From positions 2,790,001 through 2,854,000 of the forward strand of contig NZ_CP113519.1 of assembly GCF_026723825.1 (NCBI RefSeq): a stretch of 64,000 nucleotides of DNA, in the 5' to 3' direction. Below the pieces are notes generated by a model, which did no database searches, had not been told where the DNA came from, and worked only from the letters and a program-made list of their open reading frames with translations. Both the position numbers and the translations under genes were made by a program. Shown here piece by piece: positions 1 to 10,288 of the stretch. How positions within the stretch are numbered: the stretch's first letter is position 1; every line of letters begins with the position of its first letter. The DNA comes from Pseudomonas sp. GOM7. Its GTDB lineage: Bacteria; Pseudomonadota; Gammaproteobacteria; Pseudomonadales; Pseudomonadaceae.

Positions 1-504
1 GCGCGCTCAGTTCCTGAGTCAGGATGCCCATCGACACGCCGTCGGCAATCAGGTGATGCAGGGTGACCAGCAGCACGTGCTGGCGCTCTTCCAGGCGCAC
101 CAGGCAGGCACGCAGCAGCGGCCCGTTTGCCAGGTCGAAGGGGCTGCAGGCGTATTCCTCGCCGAGCGCGGCCAGCGCCGCCTGGCTGTCGGTGCGACCG
201 CTCCAGTCGAGCTGGCGCAGGGCAAAGCCGCCCGGCGCCGACACGATGTGCTGCCGGCCCTGGTCGCGGAAAACGGTGCGCAGCACCTCATGGCGCTCGA
301 CGATACGCAGCAGCGCACGCTCCAGCGCCGGCGTGTCCAGCACGCCTTCCAGGCGCAGCGCAACCGGCAGGTGGTAGGCCGCACTGGCCCCCTCCAGCCG
401 GGCCAGGAACAGCAGGCGTTGCTGGGCGAAGGTCAGCGGTGCCTGGCCCTGATGCCCGGCGGGGATGATCACCGGCGTCGCCACGCCATGCAGCGGCTCT
501 AGCT
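1..504 (-). other. LCL-type condensation domain of peptin module 13 (partial)
   Basis: After the module-12 carrier domain the protein changes type. The C domain begins PLTFAQQRLLFLARLEG and has HHLIADGVS, features of LCL domains that accept a non-epimerised donor. This fits the preceding Gly, which is achiral. The domain is cut by the window edge. Confidence 0.8.
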
Positions 505-3500
505 GACGAGCCATGGCCTTGAGCGTGGGCTGCTCGAACAGCGCGCGCAGGCTCAGTTCCTGCCCCAGTTGCTCGCGGATCCGGGCCAACAAGCGCATGG
601 CCAGCAGCGAGTGCCCGCCCAGGGCGAAGAAGTCATGCTCGCGACCGACCTGCGGCACCTGCAGCAGTGACGCCCACAGCTCCGCCAGGCGGGTTTCCAG
701 CTCGCCCTGCGGGGCCACGTAATCGGCCACCGCGTCTACCTCCGGCAGCGGCAAGGCGTTGCGATCAAGCTTGCCGTTGGGGGTCAGCGGCAGGCTGTCC
801 AGGTGCATGAAGCGTGTTGGCAGCATGAAGGCTGGCAGCGCCCGGCTCAGCGTATCGCGCAGCGAGGCCTCGGCCAGTGGCTGGCCGGTGTACCAGGCCA
901 CCAGTTGCAGATCGCCTGCGGCATCGGGGCGTGCGCCGACCACGGCCTGGCGCACTTGCGGCAAGCCGGCGAGCTGGGCTTCCACTTCGCCCAGCTCGAT
1001 ACGGTGACCACGGATCTTCACCTGGAAGTCGTTGCGACCGAGGAACTCCAGGCTGGCGTCGCTGCGGTAGCGCGCCAGGTCACCGGTGCGGTACATCCGT
1101 GCGCCTGGTACGAAGGGATCGTTCAGGAAACGCTCGGCGCTCAGTGCCGCACGGTTCAGATAACCGCGCGCCACCCCGTCGCCACCGATGTACAGCTCGC
1201 CCACCCCGCCCTCCGGCACCGGTTGCTGTTGCTCATCCAGCACGTAGAAGCGCGTATTGGCCAGTGGCCGCCCGATGCTTACCGTGGCGCCCTCGAAGGC
1301 AGCGTCGAGCACCTCACCGGCCGACGACCAGATGGTGGTTTCGGTCGGGCCATAGACGTTCCATAGCGCCGCCACCCTGGGTCGCAGGCGCTGCGCCAGT
1401 TCGCTCGGCAGTGCTTCGCCGCCGCACAGCGCCTTGAGCCCTGGCGCACCGGCCCAGCCGCTGTCCAGCAGCATGCGCCAGGTGGCCGGGGTGGCCTGCA
1501 TGAGTGTCGCTTCGCTGTGCTCGATGGCGGCGGCCAGGCGCTGGGCGTCCTGCGCCTGTTCACGCGCCAGCAGCACGCAGCAGGCGCCGCGAATAAGCGG
1601 CAGGTACAGCTCCAGGCCGGCGATGTCGAAGCCCAGGGTGGTCAGCGCCAGCAGGCGGTCGTGGGCCTGCAGGTCGGTCAGTTCGGCCATCGCCCACAAT
1701 AGGTTGACCAGGCCGCGCTGCTCGACCATCACGCCCTTGGGCTGGCCGGTGGAACCGGAGGTGTAGATCACGTAGGCCAGGTGCTCCGGCGCCCGTTCGC
1801 AAACTGGCGGGGTGTCGGGCTGGTGCTGCCTGGCCGCGTCGTCGGCCAGGGCGATCAGCGGGATGCCCTCGGCGGTTAGCGGGCCTGCCGTGCCGTCCAG
1901 GGTCAGCAGTGCCACCGGCGCGCTGTCCTGCAGCATGTAGTCCAGACGTTCGGCCGGATAGGCCGGGTCCAGCGGTACGTAGCAGCCGCCGGCCTTGAGG
2001 ATACCCAGCAGGCCGACCAGCATCGGCAGCCCGCGTGGCACGCACAGCGCCACCGGGGCGTTGCGCCCGTCCAGCAGCGGTTGCAGGTGATGGGCCAGGC
2101 GGTTGGCCTGGCGCTCCAGCTCGGCGTAGCTCAACTGCTGCTCACCAAAGCTCACCGCGACCTGGCTCGGCGTGCGCTGCGCCTGGGCCTCGAACAGATC
2201 CTGCAGGGTGGCCTGGCGCGGGTAGTCGGCGGCGGTGGCGTTGAATTCGTAGAGCAGGCGCTGGCGTGCTGCGCCAGGCAGTACCTGCATCTGCTGCAGG
2301 GGCAGTTGCGGTTGCTGCTCCAGGGCCTCGATCAGGCTCTGCAGGGTGCACATCAGGTACTGCTGGACACATTGCGCATCCACCCCACCGGTGGCCTGTA
2401 CGGTGACCTTGAAGCCGCGCCGGCCCAGGTCATCCACTGCCAGCGACAGCGGGTACGAGGTGCGTTCATGGGCCTGCAGGCCGGTAATGCCCTGCCAGGC
2501 CACATGCGCCTGCTCCGAGTCGTCCACCGGACTGTGGCGGTAGTTGAGCAAGGCGCCGAACAGCGGCGCCGGCGCGGCTACGCCGCTGCAACGCTGGGCC
2601 AGCGCCAACGGCGCCTGCTCATGGGCGAGCAATTCGCTGAGCCGGCGATGGGCCAGCTGCAAGCCATCGGTAACGCTGGCGCTGCCGGTGTCCAGGCGCA
2701 GCGGCAGGGTGTTGATGAACATCCCCACCGCGCGGTCGGCCCCTTCACCGCCACGCAGACGGCCCATCAGTACGGTGCCGAACACCACATCCTGGCGCCC
2801 GGCCAGGTGGCCGACCAGCACGCCCCAGGCCAGGTGCCAGAGGCTCGCCGCGCTGACGCCCAGGCGCTGGGTTAGCTGCCGGGCGCGTTCCGCCAGTGCG
2901 GGGTCGCAGGCGTGCTGCACCTCTTGCGGGGTACCCACGGCGGTATCCAGGCCAAATGGCAGGGTCGGTTCGCGAACGTCCTGCAACAGCTCATGGAAGA
3001 AGCGTTCGTCCTGCTCTGGCGTGGCGCCCTGGCACACCTGGGCGATGTAGTGGCGGTACGGCACCGGCTCCGGCAACTGGGCGGTCGGTTCGAGCATCAG
3101 GCGCTGCATTTCTTCGATGACCACGTCGAAGGCCACGTGGTCGAGGATCAGGTGATGGAACACCAGGGCCACCACGAAGCGCTGCATGGCGCCGTCCCAG
3201 GCGGCGTGCAGCTCCAGCAGGGGCGCATGACGCAGATCCATGCGGTAGCGGCTGGCGTCATGGCGCTGATGCATGCGCGCAACGGCATCGCCCTCGCCGG
3301 CCGGCAGTTCGATCACCTCGCAGCGCAGCCGCGCCTGGCGCAGCACCACCTGCACCGGACGCTCCAGCCCTTGCCAGAAGACGGCGGTGCGCAGTGCGTC
3401 ATGCCGTTCGATCACCGCCTGCAGGGCGCGTGTCACCTGCTCCAGGCGCGCCTGGCTGTCGACGCTGAACAGCGACTGCAGAATGAACGGGTCTCCCTCG

Positions 3501-6500
3501 GTGGCGGCCGCGTGGTGGTACAGCAGGCCCTCTTGCAGGGGGGCCAGGGCATAGATGTCCTGTACGTTGGCGGCACCGCCCGGCACCTGCGCGACGATGG
3601 CATCCAGGCTGGCCTGATCGAGGCTTGCCAGCGGCAGCATGGCCGGCGTCAGTCGCGTGCAGCCTGGCGGAATCAGGTTGGCCGGAACCGTCTGTTCCTG
3701 TACCTGGCCCAGCGCAGCGGCCAGCGCGGCCACGGTCGGCTGGCCGAACAGCACTTTGACGTCGGCCGCCAGGCCCTGCTGGCGCATGCGCTCGATGAGC
3801 GTCACGGCCAGTAGCGAGTGCCCGCCAAGGCTGAAGAAGTTGTCTTGGCGACCGACCCTGGGCACCTTGAGCACGTCCTGCCAGAGTTGCGCGAGTTGCA
3901 CCTCCAGCGGGCCCTGCGGTGCCTGGTAGACCTCTCCAGCGAGGGCCTGCGGATCGGGCGCCGGCAGCGCCTTGCGGTCGAGCTTGCCATTGCCGTTGAG
4001 CGGCCAGTGTTCCAGGCATATGCACGCTGCCGGCACCATGTAGTCGGGCAACGCGTCGCTCAGCCAACTACGCACCGTTTCCGGTGCCAGGGCCTGCTCG
4101 GCGGTGTAATAGGCCACCAGCAGCTTGCCGCCCGGTGCATCATCGCGCACCACGACGGCGCCCTGGTGCAGGCCCGGGCAGGCATGCAGGCGCGCTTCGA
4201 TTTCACCCGGTTCGATGCGGAAACCACGGATCTTCACTTGGCCATCCTTGCGGCCCAGGTGTTCCAGGCGCCCGTCTTCCGACCAGCGCCCCAGGTCGCC
4301 GGAACGGTACAGCCGTGCGTCCGGCTCGGCGCTGAACGGGTCGCGGATGAAACTGCGTGCATCCAGCTCGGGGCGGTTCAGGTAACCCTGGGCCATGCCG
4401 TCTCCGCCGATGCAGATTTCTCCCGGCAACCCCTGCGGCAGCAACTGCTGGTGCTCATCGAGCACGTACACCTGGGTGTTGGCCAACGGCTTGCCGATGG
4501 GCACGAAATCCTGGCCCTCGGGCACCTCGGTCACCCACTCGGTGGTCGCGTAGGTGGTGGTCTCGGTCGGGCCATAGCAATGCACCAGACGCAAGTGCGG
4601 GGCAATCGCCAGCAGGTCGCGGAAGACCTGGGCGTCGGCACGCTCACCGCCACACAGCAGCACGCGCAGTTTCGCCAGGGCCGGGCCGATCAACGCCACG
4701 TACTGGTTGAACACTGCCGTGGTGACGAACAGCACCGTCACTTCGTGGTGCGCCAGCGCCTCGGCCAGGCGCGGCGGATCGAGCAACAGCTCATGGTCGA
4801 TGACCACCACCTGGCCGCCGTTGAGCAGCGCGCCCCAGACTTCCATGGTGCTGGCGTCGAAGGCCGGGTTGGAGGCGAAAGCGAGGCGATCCTGGCTGTC
4901 GAAGTCGGCGTAGCCATTGTTGCGCACCAGCTTGACGATACCCCGCTGCACCGCGATCACGCCCTTGGGCGTGCCGGTGGAACCGGAGGTGTACATGATG
5001 TAGGCCGGCGTCAGGGCCGTACTGGCGCAGGGCGGGTTGTGCTGCGGGTAAGCGGCCAGCTCCAGGGTGTCCAGATCCAGCCGCGGTGTAGCCGGCGCCT
5101 CCAGGCTGCTGTGGCTGAGCAGCCAGGCCGCACCGCTGTCACCGAGCATGAAGCTCTGGCGCTCGGCAGGCGCATGGATGTCCAGCGGCACGTACACCGC
5201 TGCGCACTTGAGGATGGCTAGTTGCGCGACCAGCAGGTCGAGCGAGCGCGGCAGCAGGATCGCCACCGTGGTGCCGGCCACCACACCGCGTTCCCGCAGG
5301 CCATGCGCCAACTGGTTGGCCCGGGTGTTGAGCTGGGCATAGCTCAGGCGCTCATCGCCGTGGACCGCTGCGGTCGCCTGCGGCCGTTCGGCCACCTGGC
5401 TCTCGAACAGCGCCTGCAGGGTCGCTTCGCGGGGGTAAGGCCTGGCAGTGGCATTGAAGGCTTCCAGCAGTTGCTGGCGTTCATCTGCATTCACCACTGG
5501 CAACGCGCACAACGGCGCCTGGGGTTCGCATTCCAGCGCATCGGCCAGGGCCGCCAGCGTGGCACACAGGCGCTGGCCAATGGCCGATGCATCCAGGCCT
5601 TGCGCGGCCAGCACCGTGACACTGAAGGCTTCGCCCAGGTCATCCACCGACACCGCCAGCGGATAGTGGGTGTGCTCCTCGTTGGCCAGGGCTTCGATGC
5701 CTTGCCAGGCCTGCGCGCTGCTGGCCGAGTTGTCTACCGCGCTGTGACGGTAATTGAACAGGCTGTTGAACAGCGGTGCCGGCGCCGCGACGCCACTGCA
5801 GCGCTGGGCCAGCGACAGTGACGCGTGCTCGTGAACCAGCAGCCCGCTGAGCCGGGCATGGGTGTCGCGCAACGCTTCGCTCAGCGGCCGCGCATCGATG
5901 GCCAGGCGCAGCGGCAGGGTATTGATGAACATGCCCAGGGCACGGTCGGCCCCCTCGCCGGCCTGCAGGCGGCCCATCAGCACCGTGCCGAACACCACCT
6001 GCTCGCGACCGGCCAGTGCGGCCAGCACGCGCCCCCAGGCCAGGTGCATCAGGCTGGCGGCACTGACACCACGCTGCCGGGCCTGGGCACGCAGGCGCAG
6101 ACCAGTGCCTCTGTCGAGGGGCAGCCGCGCTTCGCTGCTGCCATCGAGCTGCGAAACCGGATGTCCATAGGCCAGGGTGGGTTCGTCGATGTCACCGAGC
6201 ATGTCTCGGAAGAAGGCTTCCTGCGCGGCCTGCCCGGCGCCTAGCCGAGCCTGTGCCACATAGTTGCGGTAAGGCATAGCCGGCGGCAGGCGCTGGCCTT
6301 CACCCAGCAGCAGGGCCTGCATGTCCTGACGCACCACTTCCAGGGCGGTGTGGTCGAGGATCAGGTGGTGGAACAGCAACAGCATCACCCACTCGCCACT
6401 GCCGGGGCAGCGTGCGCAGGACAGCCGCAACAGCGGCGGTTGACGCAGATCGAAACGGTAGGCGCCCTCGCCTACCTGCGCCTGCAGTCGCTCGGCCAGC

Positions 6501-9500
6501 GTAGCGTCAGGGCCATCCAGCTCCAGCCGCTCGACCACCAGCGAGGCCTGGCGCAGAACCACCTGCAGCGGTTGCGACAGTTGCTCCCAGAACACCGCGG
6601 TGCGCAGGATGTCGTGGCGGTCGATCACCCCTTGCAGCGCCTGGCAGAAGTCTGCCAGGCGCTGATCGTCGGCCGCCTTGAAGGTCGCCTGCAACACATA
6701 AGGGTCACGCCCTTCGGCGCTGAGGTGGTGATAGAGGATGCCTTCCTGCAGCGGCGCCAACGGGTAGATGTCCTGGATATTCGCCGCGCCGCCAGGCACC
6801 TGAGCACTTATGCGGTCGATTTCGCTTTGTTGCAGCTCCACCAGCGGCAGCAGTTCCGGGGTGATCCGGGTGCAGCCCTGTGGAATCAGGTTGTCCGGCA
6901 CTTTGATGTCGTTGCTTTCCCCTACGGCAGCAGCCAGCGCGGCCAGCGTAGGCTGGCTGAACAGCACGCGCACATCGGCACTCAGGCCCTGTTCGCGCAT
7001 GCGCTCGACCAGGCTCACCGCCAGCAGCGAGTGGCCACCCAGCTCGAAGAAGTTGTCGTGCCGCCCCACCTGCTCCACACCCAGCAGGCTCTGCCAGATG
7101 GCTGCCAGGGTGCGTTCGGTATCGGTCTGCGGCGCTTCATAGGCGCGGCTCAGCAATGCACTGGCATCCGGCGCTGGCAGGGCCTTGCGATCAAGCTTGC
7201 CATTGGCCGTCAGCGGCAGGCTGTCCAACTGCACATAGGCGCTCGGCACCATGTACTCCGGCAGCTCACCTTGCAGATGATCGCGCAGGGCTTCGATGGC
7301 CACGGCTTGCGTGGCGGTGAAGTAGGCAACCAGGCGTTTGTCGCCCGGCGTGTCTTCACGCAGCAGCACGGCGCTGGCTTCGATACCGTTGTATCGGGCC
7401 AGGGAGGCTTCGATTTCGCCCAGTTCGATACGGAAACCGCGCAGCTTGATCTGACTGTCGTTACGCCCCAGGTACTCCAGGTTGCCGTCCGCCCGCCAGC
7501 GCACCAGGTCGCCGGTACGGTACAGGCGACCCAGTTCGACGTGCTGGATGAAGCGCTCGGCAGTCAGCTCCGGCTGGTTGAGGTACCCCACGGCCAGGCC
7601 ATCGCCGCCGATATACAGCTCACCCGCCACGCCCAGCGGTGCCAACTGCTGCTGGGCATCCAGGACGTATAGCTGGGTGTTGGCCAACGGCCGACCGATG
7701 GGCACGCTGCCCTGCCCGGCTTCGCGAATCTCGTAGGTGCTGGAGAACGTCGTGGCCTCGGTCGGGCCGTAGCCATTGAGCAGGTGCTGCGGCGCGCCGT
7801 TTTTAAGTACGCCGGCGATCACCGCCGGATCCAGCACGTCGCCGCCAACGATCAGGTAGCGCAGGTGGCTGAAGGCGCCGTACAGGCTGGCGGCGTATTG
7901 ATGGAACAGGCCAGCGGTGAGCCACAGCACGCTGACCGCCTGCTCGCTGAGCAATGCAGCAAAGCGCGCGCGATCCAGCAGGATGTTCTGCTCGACCACC
8001 ACCACGGCGCCGCCATTGAGCAGCGGTGCCCAGACTTCCAGGGTGCTGGCATCGAACGCCGGGTTGGCGGCGAAGGCCACGCGATCCTGCGCGTTGAACT
8101 CGGCATAGCCGTTGTTCAGCACCAGGCGGGCGACGGCACGATGCGGCACCACCACGCCTTTTGGCTGACCAGTGGAACCGGAGGTGTACATCACGTAGGC
8201 CGGGGTATCGGCGGCCTGCTCCACTGTCAGGTCGTGCCTGGCTTCGCCGCTCAGATCGAGGCGATCCAGATCCAGACGCGGCAGGTCGTGGGCACCCGGT
8301 TCGTGGCTAAGGCTGATCAGGCACGCCGCCTGGCAGTCGTCGAGCATAAAGGCCTGACGCTCCACTGGAGCATGCACGTCCAGCGGCACATAGGCTGCGG
8401 CGCACTTGAGCACGGCCAGTTGCGCGACCAGCAGGTCAGCCGAGCGCGGCAGCAGCAAGGCCACCTTGCTGCCTGGAACAACGCCTTGAACGACCAGGTA
8501 ATGAGCTAGCTGGTTGGCACGGGTGTTGAGTTCGGCATAGCTCAGCAGAACCTCGCCATCGATCACGGCCAGGGCGTCCGGGCTGGTCTGGGCCTGGGCT
8601 GCGAACAGGCCGTGCAGGGTCTGCTCGCGCGGATAGTCGCTGGCTGCCGGGTTCAACGCCAGGAGCTGCGCGCGCTGCGCCGCTGGCAGCACGTGCAGAT
8701 CCAGCAATGGCGTATGGCCGCCCAGTTCCAGGGTCTTGGCTAGTTGTTCCAGCACGCAGCCCATGGCGGCTGCCACTGCTGCGGCATCGATGTCGCGCAG
8801 TGCTTGCACGGTGAGGCGCAGGGATTGGCCGAAGTCATCCACCGACAGTAGCAAGGGATAGTTGGTGCGCTCTTCGGCGCTCAGCGTGGTGATGCCCTGC
8901 CAGGCTTGGGCGGCAGCGGCGTCGGTCACGGCGGGAGCCGCGGAGTGGCGGTAATTGAACAGGCTGTTGAATAGCGGCGTCGGTGCTGCCACCTGGCTGC
9001 AGCGCTGCGCCAGGGCCAGCGGCGCCTGCTCGTGGTTCATCAGGGCGATCAGGCTGCCATGGGTGGCCTTGAGCGCCTGAGCCACGCTCTGTTCGCGCAG
9101 CACCACACGCATCGGCAGGGTGTTGATGACCATGCCCAGCAACTGCCCGCCACGCTGGGCGCGCGACAGGCTGCCCAGCAGCACGGTGCCGAACACCGCC
9201 TCATCACGTCCGGCCAGCGCGCCAAGCAGCCGCGCCCAGGCCAGGTGGCACAGGCTGGCGGTACTGACGCCATGCTGGCGAGCCTGCTGATGCAGGCGCT
9301 GGCACAGCGCGACCGGCAGGTCGTGATGCGCCTCCAGCACATCCTGGCCATCGCCCAGCACGTCATATTGGCCGAACGCCAGGGTCGGCTCGCTGACGTC
9401 ACCGAGCATCTGCGTGAAGAACGCCTCGTGCTCCTGTTTCGAGCCGGCGCGCCGTGCCTGTTCCACATAAGCACGGTACGGCAGCGCCGGCGGCAGGCTG

Positions 9501-10288
9501 GCACCCTGGCCCAGCAGCAGGGCCTGCATTTCCTGCTGTACCACCGCCAGTGCCGCGTGGTCGATGGCCAGGTGATGGAACAGCAGCGTCGCCTGCCAGC
9601 GCTGTTCGGTGCGGTCTTCACCGACCAGCAGATGCAACAGCGGGGCCTGGCTGAGATTCAGGCGATGCTGGCGCGGGTCGACCTTGGCGGGCCATTGGCT
9701 GGCCAGCGGCTGCTGCGGGTCGAGTTCGTTACTGATGTCGGTGACTTTCAGGCGCGCCTGGCGCCATACCACCTGCAGCGGCGCATCGAGCTGCTGCCAA
9801 TGCAGCGAGGTACGCAGGATGTCGTGGCGGTCGATCACTCCCTGCAGGGCAGCGCAGAACTGCTCCAGGCGTTCCCGGTTGGCCAGGGTGAAGCTCGACT
9901 GCAACAGGTAGGGATCGCCCTGGCGTGCGCTGATGTGGTGGTAGAGGATGCCCTCCTGCAGCGGCGCCAGCGGGTAGATGTCCTGCACGTTGGCGGCGCC
10001 GCCCGGCACGCTGGCGGCAATCCGCTCTAGCTGTGCCTGGCTCAGCCCCAGGTGTGGCACATGCTCGGGCGTGAGGCGCGCGCAGCCCTCGGGAATGCCC
10101 GGCGCCTGAGCGGCCGTGTCGCCGCCTTTGAGATGCTGCAGCAGGGCCGGCTTGTGCTCCTTGATCAAGGCCAGCGTGGCAGGCTCGGCCAGCGACTGCT
10201 TGCGTCCACGCACCAGCAGTTGGTCTTCGTTCAGCGACAGCTCGATGCCCTTGTCTTCCAGTACAGCCAACAGGTCGATCACATTCAC
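1..10288 (-). CDS. peptin lipopeptide synthetase, second protein of the line (3' end outside window)
   Basis: A multimodular non-ribosomal peptide synthetase that takes over the chain from the upstream 9600-residue synthetase. The reading frame is open from 10288 to the left edge, about 3430 residues, and continues beyond. The start is GTG at 10288: it overlaps the upstream TGA (GTGA, 10285-10288), has a GGAG 8 bases before it, and gives an N-terminus (MNVIDLLAVLEDKGIELSL) typical of a TubC docking domain. Domain order: docking (1-56), C-A-T (A3 motif near residue 701), C-A-T (near 1766), C-A-T (near 2842), then an LCL-type C domain cut by the window edge. The A codes suggest Val, Ile/Leu and Gly. 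The first three C domains are of the dual condensation/epimerisation type (IPGGAANIQDIYPLAPLQEG followed by HHxxxxxxD). No thioesterase is visible, so chain termination must lie to the left. Function is firm; the exact product is inferred. Confidence 0.96.
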   Translation of the reverse strand, partial: MNVIDLLAVLEDKGIELSLNEDQLLVRGRKQSLAEPATLALIKEHKPALLQHLKGGDTAAQAPGIPEGCARLTPEHVPHLGLSQAQLERIAASVPGGAANVQDIYPLAPLQEGILYHHISARQGDPYLLQSSFTLANRERLEQFCAALQGVIDRHDILRTSLHWQQLDAPLQVVWRQARLKVTDISNELDPQQPLASQWPAKVDPRQHRLNLSQAPLLHLLVGEDRTEQRWQATLLFHHLAIDHAALAVVQQEMQALLLGQGASLPPALPYRAYVEQARRAGSKQEHEAFFTQMLGDVSEPTLAFGQYDVLGDGQDVLEAHHDLPVALCQRLHQQARQHGVSTASLCHLAWARLLGALAGRDEAVFGTVLLGSLSRAQRGGQLLGMVINTLPMRVVLREQSVAQALKATHGSLIALMNHEQAPLALAQRCSQVAAPTPLFNSLFNYRHSAAPAVTDAAAAQAWQGITTLSAEERTNYPLLLSVDDFGQSLRLTVQALRDIDAAAVAAAMGCVLEQLAKTLELGGHTPLLDLHVLPAAQRAQLLALNPAASDYPREQTLHGLFAAQAQTSPDALAVIDGEVLLSYAELNTRANQLAHYLVVQGVVPGSKVALLLPRSADLLVAQLAVLKCAAAYVPLDVHAPVERQAFMLDDCQAACLISLSHEPGAHDLPRLDLDRLDLSGEARHDLTVEQAADTPAYVMYTSGSTGQPKGVVVPHRAVARLVLNNGYAEFNAQDRVAFAANPAFDASTLEVWAPLLNGGAVVVVEQNILLDRARFAALLSEQAVSVLWLTAGLFHQYAASLYGAFSHLRYLIVGGDVLDPAVIAGVLKNGAPQHLLNGYGPTEATTFSSTYEIREAGQGSVPIGRPLANTQLYVLDAQQQLAPLGVAGELYIGGDGLAVGYLNQPELTAERFIQHVELGRLYRTGDLVRWRADGNLEYLGRNDSQIKLRGFRIELGEIEASLARYNGIEASAVLLREDTPGDKRLVAYFTATQAVAIEALRDHLQGELPEYMVPSAYVQLDSLPLTANGKLDRKALPAPDASALLSRAYEAPQTDTERTLAAIWQSLLGVEQVGRHDNFFELGGHSLLAVSLVERMREQGLSADVRVLFSQPTLAALAAAVGESNDIKVPDNLIPQGCTRITPELLPLVELQQSEIDRISAQVPGGAANIQDIYPLAPLQEGILYHHLSAEGRDPYVLQATFKAADDQRLADFCQALQGVIDRHDILRTAVFWEQLSQPLQVVLRQASLVVERLELDGPDATLAERLQAQVGEGAYRFDLRQPPLLRLSCARCPGSGEWVMLLLFHHLILDHTALEVVRQDMQALLLGEGQRLPPAMPYRNYVAQARLGAGQAAQEAFFRDMLGDIDEPTLAYGHPVSQLDGSSEARLPLDRGTGLRLRAQARQRGVSAASLMHLAWGRVLAALAGREQVVFGTVLMGRLQAGEGADRALGMFINTLPLRLAIDARPLSEALRDTHARLSGLLVHEHASLSLAQRCSGVAAPAPLFNSLFNYRHSAVDNSASSAQAWQGIEALANEEHTHYPLAVSVDDLGEAFSVTVLAAQGLDASAIGQRLCATLAALADALECEPQAPLCALPVVNADERQQLLEAFNATARPYPREATLQALFESQVAERPQATAAVHGDERLSYAQLNTRANQLAHGLRERGVVAGTTVAILLPRSLDLLVAQLAILKCAAVYVPLDIHAPAERQSFMLGDSGAAWLLSHSSLEAPATPRLDLDTLELAAYPQHNPPCASTALTPAYIMYTSGSTGTPKGVIAVQRGIVKLVRNNGYADFDSQDRLAFASNPAFDASTMEVWGALLNGGQVVVIDHELLLDPPRLAEALAHHEVTVLFVTTAVFNQYVALIGPALAKLRVLLCGGERADAQVFRDLLAIAPHLRLVHCYGPTETTTYATTEWVTEVPEGQDFVPIGKPLANTQVYVLDEHQQLLPQGLPGEICIGGDGMAQGYLNRPELDARSFIRDPFSAEPDARLYRSGDLGRWSEDGRLEHLGRKDGQVKIRGFRIEPGEIEARLHACPGLHQGAVVVRDDAPGGKLLVAYYTAEQALAPETVRSWLSDALPDYMVPAACICLEHWPLNGNGKLDRKALPAPDPQALAGEVYQAPQGPLEVQLAQLWQDVLKVPRVGRQDNFFSLGGHSLLAVTLIERMRQQGLAADVKVLFGQPTVAALAAALGQVQEQTVPANLIPPGCTRLTPAMLPLASLDQASLDAIVAQVPGGAANVQDIYALAPLQEGLLYHHAAATEGDPFILQSLFSVDSQARLEQVTRALQAVIERHDALRTAVFWQGLERPVQVVLRQARLRCEVIELPAGEGDAVARMHQRHDASRYRMDLRHAPLLELHAAWDGAMQRFVVALVFHHLILDHVAFDVVIEEMQRLMLEPTAQLPEPVPYRHYIAQVCQGATPEQDERFFHELLQDVREPTLPFGLDTAVGTPQEVQHACDPALAERARQLTQRLGVSAASLWHLAWGVLVGHLAGRQDVVFGTVLMGRLRGGEGADRAVGMFINTLPLRLDTGSASVTDGLQLAHRRLSELLAHEQAPLALAQRCSGVAAPAPLFGALLNYRHSPVDDSEQAHVAWQGITGLQAHERTSYPLSLAVDDLGRRGFKVTVQATGGVDAQCVQQYLMCTLQSLIEALEQQPQLPLQQMQVLPGAARQRLLYEFNATAADYPRQATLQDLFEAQAQRTPSQVAVSFGEQQLSYAELERQANRLAHHLQPLLDGRNAPVALCVPRGLPMLVGLLGILKAGGCYVPLDPAYPAERLDYMLQDSAPVALLTLDGTAGPLTAEGIPLIALADDAARQHQPDTPPVCERAPEHLAYVIYTSGSTGQPKGVMVEQRGLVNLLWAMAELTDLQAHDRLLALTTLGFDIAGLELYLPLIRGACCVLLAREQAQDAQRLAAAIEHSEATLMQATPATWRMLLDSGWAGAPGLKALCGGEALPSELAQRLRPRVAALWNVYGPTETTIWSSAGEVLDAAFEGATVSIGRPLANTRFYVLDEQQQPVPEGGVGELYIGGDGVARGYLNRAALSAERFLNDPFVPGARMYRTGDLARYRSDASLEFLGRNDFQVKIRGHRIELGEVEAQLAGLPQVRQAVVGARPDAAGDLQLVAWYTGQPLAEASLRDTLSRALPAFMLPTRFMHLDSLPLTPNGKLDRNALPLPEVDAVADYVAPQGELETRLAELWASLLQVPQVGREHDFFALGGHSLLAMRLLARIREQLGQELSLRALFEQPTLKAMARQLEPLHGVATPVIIPAGHQGQAPLTFAQQRLLFLARLEGASAAYHLPVALRLEGVLDTPALERALLRIVERHEVLRTVFRDQGRQHIVSAPGGFALRQLDWSGRTDSQAALAALGEEYACSPFDLANGPLLRACLVRLEERQHVLLVTLHHLIADGVSMGILTQELSA
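505..3709 (-). other. peptin module 12: dual C/E - A (Gly) - T
   Basis: The C domain starts HHAAATEGD and has catalytic HHLILDHVAF. A-domain motifs FDIAGLELY, TLMQATPAT, ALCGGE and NVYGPTETTIW give D-I-L-Q-L-G-V-I-W, a Gly-type code. The A domain is nearly identical at DNA level to that of module 9. T domain is FFALGGHSL. Confidence 0.75.
990..2268 (-). repeat. Gly-type A-domain direct repeat, copy in module 12
   Basis: About 1.28 kb that aligns without visible indels, at an offset of 9818 bases, to 10808-12086 in the upstream gene. Only scattered substitutions are seen. It covers the C-A linker and the A domain up to about core A8; the flanking C and T domains do not share this similarity. 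Confidence 0.85.
3710..6914 (-). other. peptin module 11: dual C/E - A (Ile/Leu-like) - T
   Basis: The C domain starts with HHLSAEGRD, where the usual G of HHxxxxGD is R, and has catalytic HHLILDHTAL. A-domain motifs FDASTMEVW, VLFVTTA, LLCGGE and HCYGPTETTTY give D-A-M-F-L-G-C-T-Y. This is a branched aliphatic code, best guess Ile or allo-Ile. T domain is FFSLGGHSL. The specificity is the least certain of the twelve. Confidence 0.65.
6915..10119 (-). other. peptin module 10: dual C/E - A (Val) - T
   Basis: The condensation domain has HHISARQGD at its start and HHLAIDHAAL as catalytic motif. The A domain has FDASTLEVW, VLWLTAG, LIVGGD and NGYGPTEATTF, giving the code D-A-L-W-I-G-G-T-F, which reads as Val. 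T domain is FFELGGHSL. Boundaries are approximate. Confidence 0.8.
10120..10288 (-). other. TubC-type N-terminal docking domain
   Basis: The first ~56 residues of the second peptin synthetase (MNVIDLLAVLEDKGIELSL, then LNEDQLLVRG and a Lys-rich helix ending HKPALLQHLKGG) look like the TubC N-terminal docking fold. That fold recruits the C-terminal tail of the preceding synthetase. The probable partner is the acidic/hydrophobic tail of the 9600-residue protein, which ends VAALEKTEIVL. Confidence 0.8.

Noticed and set aside
1..10288. Thioesterase domain at the end of the peptin line
   Set aside because: None is present within the window; the gene continues past the left edge, so absence here says nothing about the pathway.
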